Shown: positions 13,801 to 25,533, numbered from the stretch's first letter. The stretch: DNA of 64,000 nt from Enchytraeus crypticus (GCA_905160935.1 CAJHZI010000416.1:834501-898500); one strand, 5' to 3'. Notes: generated by a model not told the origin, from the letters alone. Translations and numbers: made by a program.

Positions 13801-14124
13801 TCAAAATACAATTAAAGTAAACGTAGAGACCGCATGCATAGCTGTTTTATTAAGTGATCACCGTTCTAAAGAGTTAAATTGAACGTTAAATTGGAGACAA
13901 GAGCTCTCAAGATAAATCTCTATGTATTGCTAGTGATAGGCTACTTAATGCAGTGACTACTAGAGAAGAGTTAGAGTAACCTTCAAATATTCACAAATCC
14001 CTTCCCTTTCGACAGAGACGTTCGCGTGGACAAAATCTATTCCTCACTGCACAAATGTCGCCATAATTTAAAGATCTGAGACGCACATTTGGTTATACAC
14101 TGCATCATAGATATCATGTCCATG

Positions 14125-14127
<3 letters not shown>

Positions 14128-14175
<48 letters not shown>
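14128..14175. repeat. (TA)n microsatellite
   Basis: About 24 TA units. Confidence 0.97.
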
Positions 14176-14177
<2 letters not shown>

Positions 14178-14349
14178 TGTACGTATGTGCATTGAATTTA
14201 TACTACATACGTAATTAGTCCTATATACATGTAAATTCATGAACCCTATTCGGTCGTTTATTTACATGTATACTCGGCAAACTAATTCTCAGCGTAATAC
14301 TTAAGAGTAGACCAACCTATCTGAATTGTGATTTTGTTGTTATACTCAG

Positions 14350-14620
14350 TAATGATGTGTCTTAGCACAACTGCATGCCATTGCATCTCACAGTCCTTGT
14401 TAAACAGGCGTAGCAAAACTGCATCTCATGATGTACCAAAACTGCATCTCATGGCTTAGCACAATAATATAAGCAGTCTAATCTAAACGAACAGCCGTTT
14501 AGCTTGTTTTTGAATTAGTCATAAAGTATATTAGCAAAGCTGCATGACATTACATCTCTTAGTCATAATATGTCATAGCACCACTGCATGACATGACATC
14601 TCGTAAACATAAAATGTCCA
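14350..14620 (+). repeat. Diverged tandem repeat
   Basis: Five or more loosely spaced copies of a motif like TTAGCACAACTGCATGACAT followed by CATCTC, separated by irregular spacers. Unit length and copy boundaries are blurred by divergence. Confidence 0.6.
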
Positions 14621-15861
14621 TGCGATATGCATGAAAACAGGCGTAGATTCAGAGGCTCTGGAACCCAAGGCACTCCGATAAAAATGATGTATCTATATTT
14701 TACGTATTTTAATGGCCATTTGTATGTGTAATATGTAATATGTATATAGGCCCCTAAGAGTTAAAAAATCGGTGTAATAAAATTGAACTCTGTCCAGGAG
14801 AAGACGTGGGCGTCAGCAACAATGTGAACACTGTCCAACAAAATTTTTCGGGCCCTCTCCTTAAAAATTCCTGGATCCTCCACTGCATGACAATAAATAT
14901 CATAGATATAAAATGTCGTAGTATTGCATTGTATCATACTATCAAGATGTGTTGTACCTTTGACTTTATGACTTCATAACTTTGTCCAAGTAGGTCTAAG
15001 TGACATACAGTATGCCGCAAGTACGCACACACATAAACTATTGCACATGCTTTGTGCACGTTTCTATACACAGGTGCACATAAGCATTAAACACGCCCGT
15101 ATACGCTCTCAGACGTAAACACGTGCATACCGCGGCGTGCTATAGAAGTGCCGGTTGCTTTAAAAGTTTTTAGGCATTAGAGAGACAGTGAACAACACAG
15201 AACTTCAGTGGTAGCGAGTAGCGCCGTGTAAGTGATCACAATGGAGTGTGTATGATTAGCTCTTCGTCTTGTCAGGTAGCAGTCAGTACGAAACAGTGTT
15301 TTCTATAGGTAGGAGTGAGTGCTTTTACTAGCTAGTGAATATAAATAAGTACATTTCTGAATTATCACGAAACCGTTTAGGTTGTTCGTTCAGATAGTAA
15401 TAAATAATAATATGTGAACAAATATTGAATTTGTTGTGCTGAACATTGTAGTCATCGTTAATTATTGTTATTCATTTAAAACAATTAAGATGAAAGCAAT
15501 GAGCAATTTTGTTTAGAAAATTAGAACAGCTCATTTGTCACAGAATGACAAAGCTTAAATTTAACTAAATATATATAGGGTTAAAAGGTTAGAATCTACT
15601 ATTGCTCCTCGAAGTAGTTAGTAATATATGTATAGGCCTATATAATTGTATTTAATAGAAGGATTCTTGCGCTTTCATAATACAAATTTTAATACCCCCT
15701 CTCTACTAAACTCAAGAGATCAGTAGTTGTCCATTTATTTTGTTATCATATAGAAGTAAGATGAACAGGGTTAGTTCTCCTCGGAACCTATTGGCTTATT
15801 GCCATTCAAAGGATACTCCGAAAGGATGAGTGAGAACCTAGTCTTAGGACTATAATTATGT

Positions 15862-16167
15862 TAGGCGTAAGTCTTACATGTATGTTATGTGAAGGCCTAT
15901 AATTATGGATAGGTATGTTAGGCGTAAGTCTTACATGTATGTTATGTGAAGGCCTATAATTATGGATAGGTATGTTAGGCGTAAGTCTTATGTTATGTGA
16001 AGGCCTATAATTATGGATAGGTATGTTAGGCGTAAGTCTTACATGTATGTTATGTGAAGGCCTATAATTATGGATAGGTATGTTAGGCGTAAGTCTTATG
16101 TTATGTGAAGGCCTATAATTATGGAGAGGTATGTTAGGCGTAAGTCTTATGTTATGTGAAGGCCTAT
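15862..16167 (+). repeat. 48/54-bp tandem repeat, six copies
   Basis: Units contain GGCCTATAATTATGGATAGG, then TATGTTAGGCGTAAGTCTTA. Long units carry an extra 6 bp (CATGTA) between GTCTTA and TGTTATG. Short units lack it. The order is long, long, short, long, short, short. Confidence 0.9.
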
Positions 16168-16587
16168 GACAGAATTGCTAATGCAGAATTGTGTTAATCG
16201 TAATAAGAAACCATATATTCCCTTATAATAGTAAAAAGAGACTATAGATCTCGTTTATGTTGGTATATTAGCATAATTATTTCTTGACGCCTTTAGTAGC
16301 TCGTTGTTTAGAGACTCATTGTAAGATGCAGAGATACATGAAAATTAGTTCAATTCTATGTAACAGTAATTGTTTGCATGGCAGAGAGCTTATGGCAACC
16401 AAGCTCCGTATGCATGTATGTCGAATTTTTAATGAGCTACTCAAAGATTTTAGCTTGGGTATTGAGGCTATGTTTTCATGACGAAAAATATAGCGTTAAT
16501 TGTAATTACAGAAGTTTAAATTGAAAATATCTATGCTAGAGATAAATTAGACATGCATGATATCGCATCATCATATAGTATGATGTA

Positions 16588-16800
16588 TCATCATCATCTT
16601 CCTCTGAATCCCAGAATACCCGTTTAGCTGGGATCGGATTTTATGATATTTTGTAGCAATCTATGGAGCTTAGGCGATATAGCCAAACGAAAACCTTTTC
16701 TGACGTTGGTTTGGATCTTAGTGCTTTGTCGCCTTGTACGATACGTGCGTTCCACGTTTGATCTATTCTTCAGCAACCTGGACACAACACGGGAATATTT
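16588..16800 (-). mobile_element. SINE-D copy
   Basis: Minus strand: a TGTCC..GGTTGCTGAAGAATAGA head, a GTCGTAAAAGGCGACTAA-like block (here diverged), a CATTCGGTTGG-type block, then the LINE-D-like tail (GGGATTCAGAGGAAGATGATGATG) as the 3' end. Other copies lie at 33675, 49050, 51222, 57655 and 61075. Confidence 0.8.
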
Positions 16801-16865
16801 TATGCTACGTCAATTTAATAATTACAATAAACATAAAGCGTATTAGCGTTTCTATTACATGTACA

Positions 16866-17009
16866 ATATGTGCATACAACTATATATATAATATATATAT
16901 ATACAGATATATTTTTGTATATGTATAGAAGTATAATATTTTATACATGTATACTGTATATATACAGTATATAGGCCTCTACGTGTACATATATGTAGAG
17001 CCTAATATA

Positions 17010-17053
<44 letters not shown>

Positions 17054-17125
17054 ATATATATATATGTAGGCCTATATATATATATATACGCAAATACTCA
17101 TATACTGTACATATATATAATAGAT

Positions 17126-17164
<39 letters not shown>
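16866..17164. repeat. Compound (TA)n region
   Basis: Several (TA) tracts separated by TAGGCCTA and TGTAGAG-type spacers. Confidence 0.9.
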
Positions 17165-17729
17165 GGGTGGTCCCATCTATAATATGGTGATATTTTAAAA
17201 ATATTTTTAAACTTTCTCTAACCCTTCATTTGGTTTCACAAGGCTAAAAATCAATAAAAAAGAAAAAGAAAACTAAATCAGACAATATTTAGAACTTGCC
17301 AAACTGACTTTAAGATTTGCATTATAGTTTGCATTGTTTAGCTTGACTTGTTTGGCCAAGTTTTAGGATTAGCGAAATATTATTATTGTTATCATTATTA
17401 TTACTAATTTTTTTACTCAAGCTGTTGACACTTCTTGATACTGTTGATTAATGAGGGTTATGTGACCTAATAAGAGGGTTATGTGTTGACACAACTGTCT
17501 CTAATACTGGGGTGTAAGGAGGAGTTTTCGTCCTGAATTCGGAAACTGAATTCGGGCGGTGAAAGTCCACTGTTGAACATTGACTGTATGTATGAACACG
17601 TATTACTGAAATAATGTTGGAATAAATGTTCAGTATCAAAGACATTTCAATATCTCCAAACATTGAACATTTCATACATTTTCGTGAATATTGGCCTCAA
17701 ATTAATCAAGCTGCTTCCGACCTTCGCAG

Positions 17730-17869
17730 ATGACGAGAACACAGCGATGACATTGAGTGCGTGGAATAACGACGTCTTAAATTTAGTAATGGCACAACAG
17801 GAGGAGTTTCAAACGCTTAGGCCTAATGATTACCAGGAACTACTGGAACCAATCATAACCATCCTATGA
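17730..17869 (+). CDS. Possible terminal exon, unknown protein
   Basis: A CTTCGCAG acceptor is followed by 46 coding-like codons ending in TGA. The frame is acidic and amphipathic, with NNDVLNLVMAQQEEFQTL and NDYQELLEPI stretches. No partner exon was found upstream and no family is recognised. It could be the end of a gene whose earlier exons lie in the AT-rich region to the left, or chance. Confidence 0.25.
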
Positions 17870-18099
17870 TTCAATCCTCTACACAGACTATTGAGCCCGC
17901 TGGATTGCGAAAACGGTTTACTAGCTGGAGATGTTGCAGTTTAAAGGTGCGTACCCACTAGAGCTGCGGTCCAGTGGATCACGCGGATCATCACCTTATA
18001 GCAATGAGAATGTTTGAAGAATGTTTGTCTGTTGCCTTCATCTATGTCCGCTCATGGGTCAAACTTCATCAGCTGTCAGTGCGCCTAGGACCAATAGAG

Positions 18100-18101
<2 letters not shown>

Positions 18102-18134
<33 letters not shown>
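18102..18134 (+). repeat. (CT)n microsatellite
   Basis: About 16 CT units. Confidence 0.95.
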
Positions 18135-18135
<1 letters not shown>

Positions 18136-18292
18136 GGTCATCTCTAATGCTGTAATTAAAGCCTTGGGACGCCACGCATGGTATTTATCCGAGACGTTAG
18201 TAATATAAGTTTCTTCGACATTGACGTGTGAGTGGAGGCAAGAGGCTAAAAGTTTTTAATGGTAGTAGCCTTGAGGGATAAAGAAGGCTCCG

Positions 18293-18574
18293 ATGAACCA
18301 CTACAATGCATCACTCTGTTTACCCAGCAATCAGCAAAGAGATTGTCTGCATGATTTCGAAGCAAAAAACAAAACTGTTATTCTGTTACATAACTTGGAT
18401 CTATCAGATTCAATTCTGGAAGTCGATCAAACAGAGTTGATTAATCAAGAAGATTATGTGAGGTGCCAAGCCATCAGTAAATCTCTCAGCGTAGTCAGAG
18501 CCGTAGCTGGACGCAGTGCAGCCCTCATTCAGCTCTTCAAATCCTCCATTACGGGATGTGAGGAGCAAAAATAA
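18293..18574 (+). CDS. CARD-like death-fold reading frame
   Basis: An ATG-initiated 93-codon frame follows an in-frame stop 21 bases upstream. Its composition is coding-like and its layout fits a caspase-recruitment domain of about 85 residues. Predicted helices run near residues 17-33 (H1, LHDFEAKNKTVILLHNL), 38-50 (DSILEVDQTEL), 51-60 (NQEDYVRCQAI), 63-73 (LSVVRAVAGR) and 74-85 (SAALIQLFKSSI). The E-x-D-x-x-x-L...NQEDY segment followed by G-R-S-A-A-L-x-x-L-F is what CARDs show between H2 and H5. CARDs mediate homotypic contacts in apoptosis and innate-immune signalling. It may be a CARD-only protein or one exon of a larger one; no caspase, NACHT or kinase segment is visible nearby. The fold call is a by-eye inference. 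Confidence 0.38.
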   Translation: MNHYNASLCLPSNQQRDCLHDFEAKNKTVILLHNLDLSDSILEVDQTELINQEDYVRCQAISKSLSVVRAVAGRSAALIQLFKSSITGCEEQK

Positions 18575-18975
18575 TTCCTACTACAAGTGGTGGAAAATCA
18601 TCTCAACTTGTTCTCCTCTCCCGCAGAGGAGAGTTCCGTCCAAAGTTCAAGGCCGCAATAAATTCCCAGATAAGTAACAGTGCTAAGTATCCGTTAAGGA
18701 AGAGATCATTGTGTTGTAATCTAGATAAGTGGACCTACAAAATAGGTTAACTGCTGTAAGACCTAAATATACATTATGCTATGTATATGTGTTGAAAAGT
18801 TACATGTAGAATAGACGATGAAAGTTTGATGACGTTGGGCAAGTCCTGAATATTATTATTTTTGCCTCAAACTCTTTTTGTGATGTTTTTGAAGGGAATG
18901 GAACCAAATAGGACCTTTGAGAACAGTAGTTTAAAAAATTTATTTTTAAGGACCACCCAGGTCCACCCTAATATA

Positions 18976-18980
<5 letters not shown>

Positions 18981-19037
<57 letters not shown>

Positions 19038-19062
19038 ATATATGCGTGTGTGTGTGTGTTTG
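18981..19062. repeat. (TA)n with short (TG)n
   Basis: About 25 TA units, then a CATGTATATATATGCG joint and a short GTGTGTGTGTGT run. Confidence 0.93.
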
Positions 19063-19793
19063 TCTGTTTATAAGTTTATAATAAACAGATGAACACACAC
19101 ACAACAAGTTTTAGGATGTTTGGATGATCGACATTCTGTTAGCGGTTGTCGTTATAGTCGCTATTGTTTGCTTAATTAGAACCTAAGAACTCCTTGTCTT
19201 CACACACACGCATGATCCAGGCCCTATTTATTTCCGGTAGTGACATATATTATATTACACAACACCAGGAGGACCCGTTGTTAAAGCCTATAGATACTGC
19301 CTGCCAAGTTCTTTAGCTGCAATCTACTTGCAAACATATCGACCTACCATAAATATAGTTAAAAACTATTTGTATACATGTACAGTTAATGTCACTTTAG
19401 TTGACATGCATATATTTTTTATATTCGTCCAAGTTAAACAATATAGTTTAGCAAATTATAATAACATAACTTGTTAATATTGTTATAAATTTCTGTTGAT
19501 TTGATTTAAATTCAAATGTTAACATCTATATCCATACCTCAAGACCAGTCAAGGTCAAATTAGAATGGGTATGGCTATAATCCTAACACTTGGTGTCTTG
19601 TCTATGCATAGGGGAATACTCTGCAACCTCAATTATCCAACTGGTACAGTTTAAGAGATATATGCATTTATAAATGTATTACTGTGTCTCAACTATACAG
19701 GTTTAATATATAACAAATACTGTATTGAAATATTAAGTTCAAAATACTGTATACTATTTTTGTGTGTATTAATTAACACTCTGAACATAAGAA

Positions 19794-21272
19794 ATGCCGT
19801 ATCCAGTGCCAACAATTCCGGATACACCTTCCAGTTCAATCAATGACGTCCTGAGGAAGCATTTTTCCGAACCTCCTGATAATGTTCTCAAAGCAGTCGT
19901 CTCACATTTTGTCTGCGCTCAATTCAGCTCCATTCTAATGGCCTACAAGTAAGCGAATTCTTAGTTTTCTTTACGCTGTTCTGATGGTAAAGTGGATAGC
20001 GTAATTGATGCTGAAATACCATAATGTTGTCTGTAGTCGGTTCAGCTAGCTTCTTATCTAGCGACGCTCAAAGGCGGTTATTTAAGTGACACGTGACACC
20101 AGATTACCACATGACGTCATAGCGTGACGTCATAACGTGACGTCATAACGTGAATCCGTATCATGATCATACACAGCTGCTTAGATTATTTCAAGACTAA
20201 ACATTTATCTTTGGTTCATTCTGCGATCAGTATTGAACAGTTATATGCCTTGTATTGCGAAAGTAATACAATAAGCTGGAGCTAATATTGTTGATGCTAT
20301 TTCGAGAGCTTGACTAGTCTCAAACAGAAACTATCAGCTTCTTGTATTGGACTGAACATGATGAATACTTTCTATAGCTGTCTACTTACAATTAAGAACT
20401 GGTTGTCTATATGCTTACAAGTGATACAGCCTTCCTCTATGCAGTCATCTAGTAAGTCCTCTAAGTTAATTACTCTAGAGCGACCAAGCATTCTTTCTCG
20501 TAGCAAGCTCTCCAAGCGCTCTTTCCAGCACAGTGCTCCTCAGATCTGGAATTCTCTTCCTTCCACTTTGCGCACTTCGTCTTCTCCTGATCATCCTCTC
20601 CTTCTGTAGGAATAGATTCATAGACGGTTGAAGGCATTTTCTTTGACCTCTCCCATTCAATCATTTGCACATGAACTGATACCAACACGTAAACTTCCAT
20701 TCCACTAGTACCCTTCCTCGAACTGAATTCCCGGATTTTGGCTTAATTTTTTGGACCCCACACTTTTTTCTCACCGGATTGAATTTGGAACCATAGTGCT
20801 CAATGTCATCATTGACGACAGTAGCACTCTAATTCTGTTGGAGTTGTTAATACAGCTTGATTGCGAATACTGTAGTTTTAGTAATCGTAGGCTCTGCATT
20901 ATACTGAGCGTTACTCTTAATAACACATCTGAACGATTTAGTTTTTTTGGGTATATCTCGTGCGAAGACGCAGGTGTTCAATTGTCAATCTTATTGATAA
21001 TATCTAAAATTTCCGCGAGTCTCACTGGACATTTGTTCTCTAGAGACACATTCTTCAAAACCTCAATAGACCATGGAGTAGGATCCACTTCCTCAGTCAC
21101 CACACACTCATCTAATAGCAATGCGACTGATGGACTCGACTAACCAGTGTGAGGCAGAGTCAAAGTTATTCTTCTATTGACAAATTGAATGTGTAACAAA
21201 TTTCCTTAGGCCTATCGATAATTTTAAGAGCAGCTTGATAAAAGCAATATTTTTATTACGATTAAATTAACT

Positions 21273-21315
<43 letters not shown>

Positions 21316-24300
21316 GAGAGAAAGAGAAAGAAACAGAGAGAGAGATAATAAAAGAAAGAAAAAAAGAGAGAAAGAAAGAAAAAGAGAGTGAGTGGGAGTT
21401 AAAATTAAAAATTCATAATAATTATTAATAGTAGGCCTATAGGCCCTATTAACTTATTACAAAGTTGCTATACTTGAAGGGGAAGCGAATGAAATAGATA
21501 TGCACTTAGCCAAACCAGTCTATGCGTACACCTCGCTGCTATTGATTTCGCTCAGCTTTTGTTCAGCTCCTCCAGTGATGTCTATGAAAGAGGTCTAGTT
21601 TACGGAGTCTTGATGTTATCACTATCTTATCAAGTTGTCGACACACAATATGCTTCAAGCATAGTATGATAGTAACTACGACACTGTTAGGGCCCGTTTC
21701 ATAGAGGGTGATTATCTCTAAATCAGAGTTTCACTATCGATTTGACGAGAATTAGGAAAATCAGTGTTAAAATTAATGCTGCTGCAAGAAGTCATGGTAT
21801 TAATTATTGAATTTCATAACATAAGTAACAAGAAAACCGAAAAATAAAGCTCTTGGTAAAGCTTTTGGTAAATCCCTTGAATAGGTACTTTTCCAATTTG
21901 ATAATCATGTTTTTCACATTAGTAATATTACGATCAGAAAATTATTTTATTTTATAGAGACTTCAGCACAGTAAATTTTATTTTTAGAATCTCTAGCACA
22001 ATTTCAAATGTTTCAATTGGTAAACTAAATTACATAAAGAATAAAATAAATTCACTTCAATGAAATATCACTGATTTAAATCTCGTATAAACTTGTGACC
22101 TTGATATTACATAAATGAAAATAAAACCAGTTAAGAAACCGATTTAAGCCAGCCCTACAGCGAGTCACAATTCGATTGTTCTTCAGTCACTTATTATTTA
22201 CTCGAGTTTATCGATCAGATACAGCGCTACTGGCTCAGTCTGTCTGTCTACTGGCGTGCTCGCTCGGAGCTCATACACCTGCTGCAAATAAATATTTAAT
22301 TATATTTTAGAAAATCGAATTACTTTGCGCGTTATATTTGCTAGACATTCTAGGGAGATGAACATCGCTATTCAACATGCCATACTTCCCAGACTTTGCG
22401 TAAAAAATAAATTTATTTTAGGAGCACGGCTCAACTATGAGCATCTCCCCACTTATGACTTCGTCGATTCAACGCATAAACAGTATTAAAATTGCCATTA
22501 TTACCATTAATAATGCATTCTAATACCGTAGCCTTGTTTATTAAATTGACATTTTAGCGCAATTATAGTGAGAGAAATTTGAGCGAATGTGATTGAATCT
22601 GAGCCTACTCGTGTAAGCCTATATTCCCATTTTCACAGGCTAATTTTGTTTACTCGATTTCTGTATGAACTTCAGTGAAATAAAGCTGGCCTGTATTATA
22701 GTCAATCAAATGAAATTCATATTTCATGGATAGATGCAGCGTTCGAGAGTAAGTCTGAATCGTTGCTGATGGTTTCTTCAATTAAGTGAAAAGGCAAACA
22801 AAGTTATCTTTAATAGCTTTTCAAATTTTGAGAGACTAGTTTTATTTTTGCACTAAATACTGTGAAAGTCATAACTCACTAGTACAACAAATTTGTTTTA
22901 CATAATACATTATTTTAAATACCTTTTTGAAAATAGTTTTGTAAAGATTTGATACTGCTGCTTAACTATGTTAGATTTTTGCACTGTGTCAGATAGGCTA
23001 TCATTATTTTAAGCAAGCGAATATGTAACGATTTCATTTTCTGCTCTGCCACTATAATTGCTATTTTTCAAATGAAGTCTAAGTTACAAAGGTCATTATA
23101 ATAAAGAGAAATGATCATCTATGATATTTATCATCTATACATACCTGTAGTACCGCAAGTCTAAGCGACACAGCAATTAGTCCATTTAATCATTAATTGA
23201 TTAAAATTATCGGTTCTGCTAGGTAGGCCTATGACTTTTTGATTTCCCCCAGGAATAGAGCTTTCGCAAAAATTAACAACTTAAAAAAATTAGTCAAACT
23301 AAAAATTATAAATTCACCGTGATAGGTAGTTGATAATTCATGATAGGCCTAACTATTTTGAAATATAGCTCAAAAGTTTCCAACTTCTGCATTTATATAT
23401 TTACACGTATATATATAGTCTCTTATATATATATTGTATTGGTACTTTCTTTGGCAAGCTAAAAATCCATCTCTTTCAACTATAGGTCTAAATTTTGACC
23501 CTCTTGCCTCTTGTACTTGCACTGTTTTGATCTCTCTTTCTCTTGTGGTCTCTGTGTACTCAGTCGTTATCGTGTAGTGCTTTGACGCCTGTTTGTGTAG
23601 AGTCTGCAAGAGACTTCCCTGACATTGACTTTTGACGCGGAACTGGACGTTAAATTTGTATTAATATTTTTTCTGCAGAGCCCTGAGGAGAGGGGGCGCC
23701 AGTGACTCGTTTCAGATGTGGGCAGCGGCCTGTGCCCTCGTCAGTCTGGCCCTGGCCCTCTCCTCCTTCCTCGTCTACAAGGTACGTCCTCATCATGCCA
23801 TTAATACAGTAGTTATAGTTTATAATAATTCATAATATAAATAATAATTAATATACATATATGGTTATATATTGCCCCGTGTTGTGCTCGGGTGTGGTTG
23901 GATCACTGCAGAAATAAAGCAACCGCAAACAATCTGCTGCGTGTACGTAAGAGGCGACTAAGGTAGGAGCTGAGGATGGCAAGAGGAGACCCACCTCGCA
24001 ATGAAATATTTCCCCCAGGATTAAATGGTAATTAATCCATCTAACTGAGGAAGGCAACAGGAAACCACTTCAGAAGCCGCACTTTTCTCAAGCTGTAGGC
24101 AACATAAGGTTTGGACAAGGCATAGACTTTATGAAGGAATTAACATGTTGATCAAAGTAGTGCTCTAATGGATCAAGAAAGCAGACTTTGAGTATGAATA
24201 TGTACCTTGAACCTGCCACATGGCAGTGCACTGAAGTGAAGTTATGTAAATTATATTAGTAATTATATTAAACTGTATATTAATAGTTAGGCATATATTT

Positions 24301-25188
24301 TAATTTATATAATGGCCTAAATATTATATATGTGTATAGTACAAATATAATATGTTATACATATATATAATTAATATTATATACAATAATTAATAATTAA
24401 AAATATCATAATTTAATAATAATTTACAGTAATGATACCTTATAAATAACACGATATCATCTATATACTGGCTGGAGCCAGTGGCGAAGTCGGTAAGACA
24501 CTCGGCCGCGGATCAGTATGTGCGGGGTTCAAATCCAGGGCTCGCCCGTCACTGACATCACTTTCGAGTGAAGAAACTGACGTTAACCTTAGCATTAGCT
24601 TTAGCTTTTAGCTTTATATCAATATCATGCTATCATCCATATCATCAGACCCTCTCGATGCATTGATCGCTAATACGCTCATTAAGGTTCAAGACAACCC
24701 AGAGACACCGTACATTTATTTACCTTGAACTTATCAAACGACAGAGCACTGTGTGAAGAGACTACGACGTGTATTTAAATCGACGGGGTTCAAATCCTGG
24801 GCTAGCCCGTCACTGACATCGCTTTCGAGTGATGAAACTGACGTTGGTGAGTCCTAAACAAGCACGTAATTGCTTCCTGACTCTGCTATTTTATGTTAAC
24901 CTTAGCTTTACCTGCTTTTTTATTTGATTCACGAAGCTGATAATGATGTCGACGTTTCTGCTCTACTCGGTCATACGGTACGGGCTCGGAGGCCTGGCCC
25001 TGCTCGGGGTCGGGATGGGTGTCGCCGGTGTCGTGTTCTACGACCACAAGGAAGGCGACACGCCCGGTACGTCCTCCGCTAAAGCAGCGGCTGCCTCGGC
25101 TAATGAAGAGAAGCTCGGCTACAGTCAATACAAGTCTGGTGGAGTAACGAAAACATTTCAGGAAACTGATATCGATAAATCAGATTAA
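19794..25188 (+). CDS. Three-exon multi-pass membrane protein, family unknown
   Basis: The exons 19794-19948, 23679-23781 and 24937-25188 join in frame (donors AA|GTAAGC and AAG|GTACGT; acceptors TTTTCTGCAG and ACGAAG) to give 169 residues. An in-frame TAA directly precedes the ATG, which supports this start. The N-terminal 30 residues are Pro/Ser-rich and soluble. Hydrophobic segments run near residues 30-52 (VVSHFVCAQFSSILMAY), 65-95 (CALVSLALALSSFLVY, continuing over the exon 2-3 junction into MSTFLLYSVI) and 98-117 (LALLGVGMGVAGVVF). The tail of about 50 residues is hydrophilic and Ala/Ser/Lys-rich, ending DIDKSD. Exons 2 and 3 are GC-rich against very AT-rich introns. Three or four membrane passes are likely. 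I do not recognise the family. The weakest part is the third acceptor, whose pyrimidine tract is interrupted. Confidence 0.68.
20112..20145. promoter_or_regulatory. Three tandem TGACGTCA (CRE-type) sites
   Basis: Perfect TGACGTCA palindromes start at 20112, 20125 and 20138, an exact 13-bp period, about 165 bp into intron 1 of the membrane-protein gene. TGACGTCA is the CREB/ATF consensus. The spacing is slightly over one helical turn, so the sites would lie on nearly the same DNA face. A tandem duplication of 13 bp also explains the arrangement. Confidence 0.55.
20425..20845 (+). mobile_element. LINE-A 3' fragment
   Basis: Plus-strand remnant of the reverse-transcriptase ORF end (SSKLITLERPS, then APQIWNSLPSTLR) followed by the LINE-A 3' UTR with CTCAATGTCATCATTGACGA and a GTAGCACTCTAATT tail. 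The frame is broken. It is inserted in intron 1 of the membrane-protein gene, in the same orientation. Confidence 0.85.
20978..21111 (-). CDS. Possible terminal exon, unknown protein
   Basis: On the minus strand a TTGCTATTAG acceptor is followed by 44 open codons ending in TGA. The sequence has good coding texture (VVTEEVDPTPWSIEVL, then CPVRLAEILDIINKIDN). It may be the last exon of an antisense gene in the intron or the tail of an old transposase. No family is recognised. Confidence 0.25.
21278..21395 (+). repeat. (GA)n / purine-rich tract
   Basis: Imperfect AGAG/AAGAAAGAA tract of about 118 bp. Confidence 0.93.
21396..23678. other. Intronic stretch, no exon seen
   Basis: Remainder of intron 1 of the membrane-protein gene. 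A short GC-richer patch near 22150-22290 has no supported frame. Nothing else is recognised. Confidence 0.5.
23874..24237 (+). mobile_element. SINE-C copy
   Basis: About 364 bp. The head is CCCGTGTTGTGCTCGGGTGT, then come TGGTTGGAYCACTGCAG, a central ACGTAAGAGGCGACTAAGG block, a body with GGCAACAGGAAACCACTTCA, and a 3' end GTACCTTGAACCTGCC..GGCAGTGCACTGAAG that resembles the LINE-B 3' end. Nearly full-length copies lie at 35687-36051 and 40236-40605. Confidence 0.88.
24471..24620 (+). mobile_element. SINE-E copy, intact tRNA-like promoter
   Basis: Contains a perfect A box (TGGCGAAGTCGG) and a perfect B box (GGTTCAAATCC) 37 bp further on, followed by TCACTGACATC..CTTTCGAGTG and an ACGTTAACCTTAGC tail. 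This is the layout of a tRNA-derived SINE transcribed by RNA polymerase III. Confidence 0.85.
24782..24915 (+). mobile_element. SINE-E copy, 5' truncated
   Basis: Begins just before the B box (GGTTCAAATCC) and continues through the CTTTCGAGTGATGAAACTGA body to a TTAACCTTAGCTTTA tail. It ends about 20 bp before the acceptor of exon 3 of the membrane-protein gene and may supply part of its polypyrimidine tract. Confidence 0.8.
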
Positions 25189-25430
25189 TGAATTAGAGAT
25201 CGATTTGTCGGGAGCGAGAAAATGTGCTCTAGTGATTGTAACTGTATTATAAATAGAGTTGGGTATGGTGGAATCAGTGATGCTAATTAATCAATTGTAG
25301 ATAATTACTAAATTACAAAACAGCCATTTTTAGAGTGTGGAGTATTCTGCCTAATGCACATAAACAGGATTATTCATGTATATAGTGAAATTTGATATAA
25401 AATGTTATGATTATTATGAGAGACATCGGT

Positions 25431-25533
25431 CGGTAAGATATTCGATCGCGGATCAGAACTTACGGGGTACAAATCCTGGGCTCGCCGCTCACTGACATCG
25501 CTTTCGAGTGAGGACATAACGTTAACATTAGTT

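Larger units (their letters stand above)
7322..14127. other. Gene-free AT-rich stretch
   Basis: About 6.8 kb with no coding-like frame supported by splice signals on either strand. It may include the adaptor 3' UTR at its left end. Apart from two (TA)n runs, I recognise nothing in it. Confidence 0.6.

Noticed and set aside
20970..21143. Plus-strand frame ending TDGLD
   Set aside because: Its left half is LINE-A 3' UTR; the minus-strand reading of the right half has better coding texture and an acceptor.
23848..24057. Minus-strand frames in SINE-C copies (also at 35628 and 40488)
   Set aside because: Similar peptides in three copies reflect the shared SINE sequence, which is non-coding.
24886..25128. 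Minus-strand 80-codon frame
   Set aside because: Shadow of exon 3 of the membrane-protein gene; no membrane or domain pattern of its own.
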